DNA from: Datisca glomerata
Taxonomy: Eukaryota > Streptophyta > Magnoliopsida > Cucurbitales > Datiscaceae
Assembly: GCA_003255025.1 (NCBI GenBank)
Contig: QANY01012059.1
Coordinates: forward strand, 1,426,001-1,490,000
Reading direction: 5' to 3'
Length of the DNA: 64,000 nt
Within the stretch, counting starts at the first letter, position 1. Every line of letters starts with the position of its first letter. Under the pieces are notes generated by a model, which saw only the letters and a list, made by a program, of their open reading frames with translations, was not told the origin of the DNA and did not search any database. Of the stretch, positions 57,641 through 64,000 are shown in pieces. A program made the position numbers and the translations under genes.

Positions 57641-60600
57641 TTCATGAATTGATTGTTGTATGATAAAGTACTGACAAATATTTTTATGTATAACCATACC
57701 CATATATTTTTATATATTTTCATGTATGATCAAAATACATTTTTATCCAATTATATTATAATTAATTACAACTGTACCCCTAATTTAAAGATATGTCTCT
57801 TTTCTATTTGTTGCCCAACATTTTCACACCGTTTGGAAAAGGTAATCTAAAAGGCTACTTCTAAGTATACATGTTTGAAACCTTAGTTTTACATGTATAC
57901 TTGAAAAGGTTCCTTTAATTAGAGGTCACCAAATTGCATCTCTTAAATGCATTTTCACAATTTTATATACATATATAAAGTTGGATATAGTCATTACAAA
58001 TCTTATATACATATATAAAATTGGGTATAGACACTACAAATCGCACAAGTGTTATACTCAACTTTTTGACAAGTGTAATTGCACACTCATAAGTATTAAT
58101 GTATCAATTTTCTTAAATATAATTATTAAATTTTGACAATTTATTTACAATTATTAGAGTTGATAGAGATGAAAATGTGGTTAACATTTGGATGGATGGA
58201 AATTCAAAGACTCTTTATTTTCTTTTAAATGTGTCTAAATTCAACAATTATATTAAATAATATTTGAAATTAATATGCAACAGAAAAGAGTTAAATCGAA
58301 ATGAAAATATCTTTTATCTTCAATGCAAGACTTAAATGTGTAATGAATACATTAAATTTTGTCATTATTTAATATTTAATAAATTTATAACATATATAAT
58401 AAATAGTTAAAATGTCACAATTATGTAAATATCAATAATTAAATAATGATTTTATTAGAGATATAAATACTAATTAGTGGGCTTTGTAAATGTACAAATT
58501 AAAAATGATTCATTATTATTTAATTTGATTAAATTAAAAACTTACACACAACAAAAATAATTTGCTTCTACCGATGTTATGAAAGCTGTAAGTCAAATTC
58601 AATTAATTAAACATAGAAATACAATGTAAAATTAATTTCCTTATAATTTTCATTCCCCTAATTTTTATGTATTTTTTATATCAAAAAATTAAAACAAAAT
58701 ACATTTTTTGTCCAATTAGTTTATAATTAATTATAATTATACGCCTAATTTAAAGACATGTCTATTTTCTATTTGTTGCCCTACATTTTTCACACCTTTT
58801 TGAAAAGGTAATCTAAAAGGTTACTTCAAGTATACCTGTTTGAAACCTTAGTTTGACATGTATACTTGGAAAGGTTCCTTAATNTTAATAGTTTATAATT
58901 ATAATTAATAATTTAAAGACATGTCTATTTTCTATTTGTTGCCCTACATTTTTCACACCTTTTTGAAAAGGTAATCTAAATGGTTACTTCAAGTATACCT
59001 ATTTGAAACCTTAGTTTGACATGTATACTTGGAAAGGTTCCTTAATTGGAGGCTACTAAATTGCATATCTTAAATACGTTTTCATGGTCTTATATACATA
59101 TATAAAGTTAGTTATAGTCACTACAAATTTTAGATACATATATAAAGTTAGGTATAGACACTACAGACCGCATCAAGTGTCATTATCAACTTATATACAT
59201 ATATGAAGTTGGGTATAGACACTAAAAATCACACCAAGTGTCATACTCAATTTTTCGACAGATGTCATTGCAACAAGATACATTTTTGTCCAATTATTGT
59301 ATAATTAACTACAACTATACCCCAAATTTAAAGACATGTCTCTTTTCTATTTGTTGCCCTACATTTTCACACATTTTTGAAAAGATAATCTAAATGGTTA
59401 CTTCAAGTTTACATGTTTGAAACCTTAGCTGAACATGTATACTTGAAAAGGTTTCTTTAATTGGAGACCACCAAATTGCATATCTTAAATACGTTTTCAC
59501 AATCTTATATACACATATAAAGTTATGTATAGTCACTATAAATCTTATATACATTTATGAAGTTGGGTATAGATACTACAAATCACACCAAGTATTATAC
59601 TCAACTTTTCGACAAGTGTCATTGCGCACTCATAAGTATTAATATATTAATTTTCTTAAATATAATTATTAAATTTTGACTATTTATTTACTATTATTAG
59701 AGATGATAGAGATGAAAATGTGGTTAACATTTGGTGGATGAAAATTCAAAGACTCTTTATTTTCTTTTAAATATGTCTGAATTCAACAATTATATTAAGT
59801 AATATTTGAAATTAATATGCAACGGAAAAGAGTTAAATCAAAAGACGGAAATGAAAATATCTTTTATCTTCAATGCAAGACTTAAATGTGTAATGAATAC
59901 ATTAAATTTTGTCATTATTAAATATTTAATAAATTTATAACATATATAATAAATAGTTAAAATGTCACAATTATGGAAATATCAATAATTAGATGATGAT
60001 TTTATTAGAGATATAAATACTAATAAGTGGGCTTTGTAAATGTACAAATTCAAAGTGATTGCATTATTAATCAATTTAATTAAATTAAGAACTTACATAC
60101 TGTTACTTCTATCGATGTTATGAAAGCTCTAAGACAAATTCAAATAAATAAGCATAGAAATACAATGTAAGATTAATTTCGTTATAATTTTCATTCCCCT
60201 AATTTTCTGTATTTTTTATATTAAATTTTTTAATAAAATACATTTTTGTCAAATTATTTTATAAAATTACAACTGTACCCCAAATTTAAAGACATGTCTC
60301 TTTTCTATTTGTTGTCCTACATTTTCACACCTTTTTGAAAAGGTAATCTAAAAGGTTACTTCAAGTATACATGTTTGAAACCTTAGTTTAACATGTATAC
60401 TTGAAAATGTTCCTTTAATTGGAGGCCACCAAATTGCATCTCCTAAATACGTTTTCACAATCTTATATATATAAAGTTGGGTATAGTCACTACAAATCTT
60501 ATATACATATATAAAATTGAGTATAGACACTAAAAATCACACCAAATGCCATACTCAACTTTTCGACAAGTGTCATTGCGCACTCATAAGCATTAATGTA

Positions 60601-61697
60601 TCAATTTTCTTAAATATAATGATTAAATTTTGATAATTTATTTACTATTATTAGAGTTGGTAGAGATGAAAATGTGGTTAACATTTGGATGGATGGAAAT
60701 TCAAAGACTATTTATTTTCTTTTAAAATTTCTAAATTCAACAATTATATTAAGTAAGATTTGAAATTAATATGCAACTAAGAGTTAAATCAAAAGATGGA
60801 AATGAAAAGGTTTTTTATCTTGAATGCAGGACTTAAATGTGTAATGACTACATTAAATTTTGTCATTATTTAATATTTACTAAATTTATACATATATAAT
60901 AAATAGTTAAAATGTCACAATTATAAAAATATCAATAATTAAATAATGCGTTTATTGGAGATATAAATACTAATAATTGGGCTTTGGAAATGTAACAAAC
61001 TAAAAATGATTGCATTATTAATTAATTTTATTAAATTAAAAACTTACATACAACAACAATAATTTACTTCTACCGATGTTATGAAAGCTGTAAGTCAAAT
61101 TCAATTAATTAAACATAGAAATACAATGTAAGACATGTCTATTTTATATTAAAAAATTAAAACAAGATACATTTTTTGTCTAATTATTTTATTTAATTAC
61201 AATTATACGTCTAATTTAAAGACATGTCTATTTTCTATTTGTTGCCCTACATTTTCACACCTTTTTGAAAAGGTAATCTAAAAGGTTACTTCAAGTATAC
61301 CTGTTTGAAACCTTAGTTTGACATGTATACTTGGAAAGGTTCCTTTAATTGGAGGCTACTAAATTACATCTCTTAAATACGTTTTCACGATCTTATATAC
61401 ATATATAAAGTTAGTTATAGTCACTACAAATTTTAGATACATATGTAAAGTTAGGTATAGACACTACAGACCGCATCAAATGTCATTATCAACTTTTTGA
61501 CAAGTGTCATTGCGCACTCATAAGTATGAATGTATCAATTTTCTTAAATATAATGATTAAATTTTGACAATTTATTTACTATTATTAGAGTTGATAGAGA
61601 TGAAAATGTGGTTAACATTTGATTGGATGGAAATTCAAAGATTCTTTATTTTCTTTTAAATGTGTCTAAATTCAACAATTATATTAAGTAATAGTGT
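57640..61697 (+). repeat. Tandem array of roughly 950-bp AT-rich units with a conserved hairpin
   Basis: The anchor CTATTTGTTGCCCTACATTT recurs at about 57803, 58767, 58930, 59346, 60305 and 61236. Full-length spacings are 964, 959 and 931 bp; two shorter steps (163 and 416 bp) mark partial units around the N at 58884. Each full unit contains, in order, an AGGTTACTTCAAGTATAC hairpin, TATATACATATATAAAGTTG steps, GATGAAAATGTGGTTAACAT and TTATGAAAGCT(G)TAAG. The hairpin at 60362-60403 has a perfect 14-bp stem (CAAGTATACATGTT and AACATGTATACTTG). No protein is encoded. The array stops inside a unit where the Helitron-like copy begins. Confidence 0.9.
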
Positions 61698-62174
61698 TCA
61701 GTCTCTCTTCTAGGAGAAGAAGGGGAGTTGGTAAAGTCCAACTATTTTTTTGAGTTTTTTTTTTGTTTTTATCATCTCACTTTTATACTATGTTTTAATG
61801 TATTGCTTTATAATCTCACTCATCATTTTTATTCACATGCCTATGTCAGTTTCTTTCCTATTTAGTTTAGTGGGTTAACTTATCATATATGAATATCAAC
61901 TGTTTTTTCTAGATTAAAACATGTAAGCTAAGAAAATATGTTAACTATCTAATATATTTTTCATAATTATGTGCAAGAACATAGTTGTTATTAATCATTA
62001 ATTTCTTATATTCATCTCACAAAAATATTATTTTAGAAAACCAAGGTTACTCTCTAGAGTCTAGACTCTTATCTTATAAATGAATACTGAATTAATTTAT
62101 TTAAATATAAGATTATTAAATTAAAAGTAAAAAAAAATTATTGTAAACTCCTTTGTCGCACAGGGATATAATGT
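61698..62174 (+). mobile_element. Helitron-like non-autonomous element, copy B
   Basis: It is homologous to copy A (8225-8703) in opposite orientation, from TCAGTCTCTCTTCTAGGAG through GGAGTTGGTAAAGTCCAAC, ATTATGTGCAAGAACATAGT and ATTATTGTAA. Its 3' end (TTTGTCGCACAGGGATATAA) is diverged from copy A's. It interrupts the last unit of the 950-bp array. Confidence 0.6.
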
Positions 62175-62194
62175 TTGGTCACATAGGTCAAATA

Positions 62195-62305
62195 GGTCTA
62201 TAGCTCTTTTTGGTCCATACGTCTTATCTAAAAATCTTTAGATACCAACCAAAAGTACATGTGGAACATTCTCATTGGTTGTGACTGTATTATTTACAAT
62301 ACACC
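62195..62305 (-). repeat. Dispersed repeat P, right copy (inverted)
   Basis: Reverse complement of the segment at 5795-5892: ACATGTGGAACATTCTCATT on the plus strand matches AATGAGAATGTTCCACATGT on the left. Confidence 0.7.
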
Positions 62306-62399
62306 CCTAGAAGTGCTACAGAGATTGATTTGTTTTAATTAGAATGCATTCATACCTAGAAGAAGGTTTGTAGAAAATGTTCTTCTTGCTCATGAACTT

Positions 62400-64000
62400 G
62401 TGAAAGAATATATTTTGAAAGAATATAGCCTAGATGTGCTATGATGGTTGATTGGATATACGCATATAATTGTGTCTTGGGAGTTTGTACATGCTATATT
62501 GTTTCATACGGGATTTCATGATGTATTTTACCACTGGATTATTGAGTGCATAACTACTCCAAGCTATTCTTTCAAATTGAATGGAGAGCTTAAAAGTATT
62601 TTAGATTAGCTAAATCTCTAAGGCAAGGGGACCCCTTATCTCCTTTTATTTTATCCTTGTAATGGAGGTTTCAATTGTGATTCTAAGACATATATTTACA
62701 TTGCGAGGTTTTAATTACCATTGGAGATGTAAACAACTTATGTTAGTTGATTTTTGCTTTGTAGATTATCAATTATTTTTTTTAAAAAGTGGATGTTTCA
62801 TTTGTTTGGTTGGTTAAGGAAGCCATTGATTTCTTCCATCAGTTATCATATTTGTTGTTTTAACCCTCAGAAAAGTCATGTGTTTTTCTTTGGAGTCCAA
62901 CAAGATATTCAGAGCCATATTCTCTGAGTAATAGATTTTCAACTTAGTCATTTACGAGTTTGTTTAATGAAACTTGAGTTTCATTTCTTGGTTAGCATGC
63001 CAAGACTGTGAACTCTTGAGAGGTTGTCGATGTGGGGTATAGCGAATATTGTGGATTGTGTACTTTCTGCTGGTAATAGAAAGACTGTTGCTCATACATC
63101 TGGTGACTGTGAATATTCAAGGGGTATTTAGACTGTAGTTGTAAGGAGATGTAGTATGGAGATAATATTTCGGCATTTCTTCCATTAGTTATCATGTTTG
63201 CACTTTTAACCCTCACAAAAGTCATGTGTTTTTCTTTGGATTTGGAGTCCAACAAGATATTCAGAGCCATACTCTCTGAGTTACAGGTTTTCAACTTAGT
63301 CTTTTCCTTGTTAAACACTTACGAGTTTGTTTACTTAGTTCAAGAGTGCATCCTAGAGACTATTTGATATGCAGACAAGATTATTAAAAGAATTCAGAGT
63401 TGGGAGCAAAGCATCTTTCATATGCTGGAAGGTTGCAACTAATAAATTATGTTCTGTTTGGGATCCAGAGTTAATGAGAAAACATTTTCCTTTTCCCCAA
63501 AAAGGTCTTACATATGGTCGAAGGAGTTATAAGGAACTATGTGGTAATGGAGTACTAGGGATCATGCAGTGGCTAAGGTGGCTTGGGAAACTGTTTGTAA
63601 GCACTGAAGTATAGTGGGCTTGGAGTTTTTAGTATGAGTGAATGGAATAATGCAGTTGTGATGAAGAGTATGTGGTTTCTTGTCCTCACAAAACCAAATT
63701 ATTCAATTTGGGCTTTGTGGTACAAGAAGTATTTCTTGAAGTCTGGCTCTTTGTTCACTACTACAATGCCATCAAGAGCTCATGGACTTGGACAAAGATG
63801 ATGAATATAGTTCTTGATTTTTCTGAGTTTGGTTGTTAAAAATTGGGAATGAGAGTTCGACTATAATGTGGAGTGAATCTTATAACCTATAAGGGTGTTA
63901 CATAACAGGTTTGGGAGAAGCTTGATTGAAATTCTAGTTGGGGATGGATACAATAGTTGATAAAGTGATTGTCGGTGGACAGTGGTGCTGGGATGTTTCA
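62400..64000 (+). pseudogene. LINE reverse transcriptase, runs off the window
   Basis: RT blocks in order: ITTPSYSFKLNGELKS and LRQGDPLSPFIFILVMEV (about 62550-62665), FNYHWRCKQLMLVDFCFVDY (the FADD active site changed to FVDY, about 62710-62765), then after a rearrangement HLSYAGRLQLINYVLFGIQ (63410-63468). Then AWETVCKH (63586) and GLGVFSMSEWNNAVVMKSMW (63618-63678) with LWYKKYFLKSG, the thumb and connection to the zf-RVT region. Frames change repeatedly, and about 340 bp around 62833-63176 is partly duplicated. It encodes no working enzyme. The RNase H part would lie beyond the window. Confidence 0.85.
62833..63335 (+). repeat. Internal LINE duplication, about 140 bp, offset 344 bp
   Basis: AAAGTCATGTGTTTTTCTTT, GGAGTCCAACAAGATATTCA and GAGCCATA(T/C)TCTCTGAGT occur at about 62873 and 63221. 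The second copy carries an extra GGATTT and continues further. Confidence 0.85.

Overview
This window is AT-rich nuclear DNA from a flowering plant, most likely a eudicot. The evidence is nested Ty1/copia and Ty3/gypsy retrotransposons primed on initiator-tRNA-Met-type sites, a TRIM element, plant LINE fragments, a CACTA transposon with a plant-type accessory gene, Helitron-like ends, an F-box gene remnant and a scrap of chloroplast psaA. The species cannot be named from sequence alone. I see no rRNA or tRNA gene and no CRISPR array. The only clear protein genes outside mobile elements are a broken F-box gene and the psaA scrap. Short N runs sit at 18067, 23631-23643, 49572, 54425 and 58884, mostly in homopolymers or microsatellites.

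Layout. 1-10.2 kb: LINE scraps (RNase H at 3-323; endonuclease at 2063-2738, minus), an F-box pseudogene (6115-7157), a MITE, a Helitron-like element (8225-8703), a foldback element with about 210-bp arms (8782-9412) and an isolated Helitron 3' end (10150). 10.2-22.4 kb: a three-level nest. A minus-strand copia (19471-22419) is cut by a plus-strand LINE tail, and that LINE is split by copia-1 (10863-19214). 22.4-24.5 kb: mostly featureless, with two weak exon candidates.

24.5-33.0 kb: a composite of TRIM repeats and a copia body, flanked as one unit by the target duplication TTATC. Its gag is interrupted by a full-length gypsy element (27090-32528, duplication CATTT). One gypsy LTR carries a 346-bp near-perfect inverted duplication.

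33.0-36.7 kb: low-information DNA, a MITE, the psaA insert and a LINE ORF1 remnant. 36.7-52.9 kb: copia-3, bounded by two LTRs and the duplication GATCT. Its 3' LTR holds a 6.76-kb CACTA element encoding a plant En/Spm-type protein with a Ulp1-like protease domain. 52.9-57.2 kb: a probable gypsy remnant packed with five kinds of minisatellite and a gag fragment. 57.6-61.7 kb: a tandem array of roughly 950-bp units with a conserved hairpin. 61.7-64.0 kb: a second Helitron-like copy, a dispersed repeat and a LINE reverse-transcriptase pseudogene running off the end.

Most element genes are visibly dead through stops, frameshifts, deleted integrase or lost reverse-transcriptase active sites. The window records successive insertions and is not a set of cooperating genes. 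The most interesting signals are the TRIM/copia composite with an apparent LTR exchange at the primer-binding site, the hairpin LTR, the CACTA element with no recognised transposase, and the 950-bp array.
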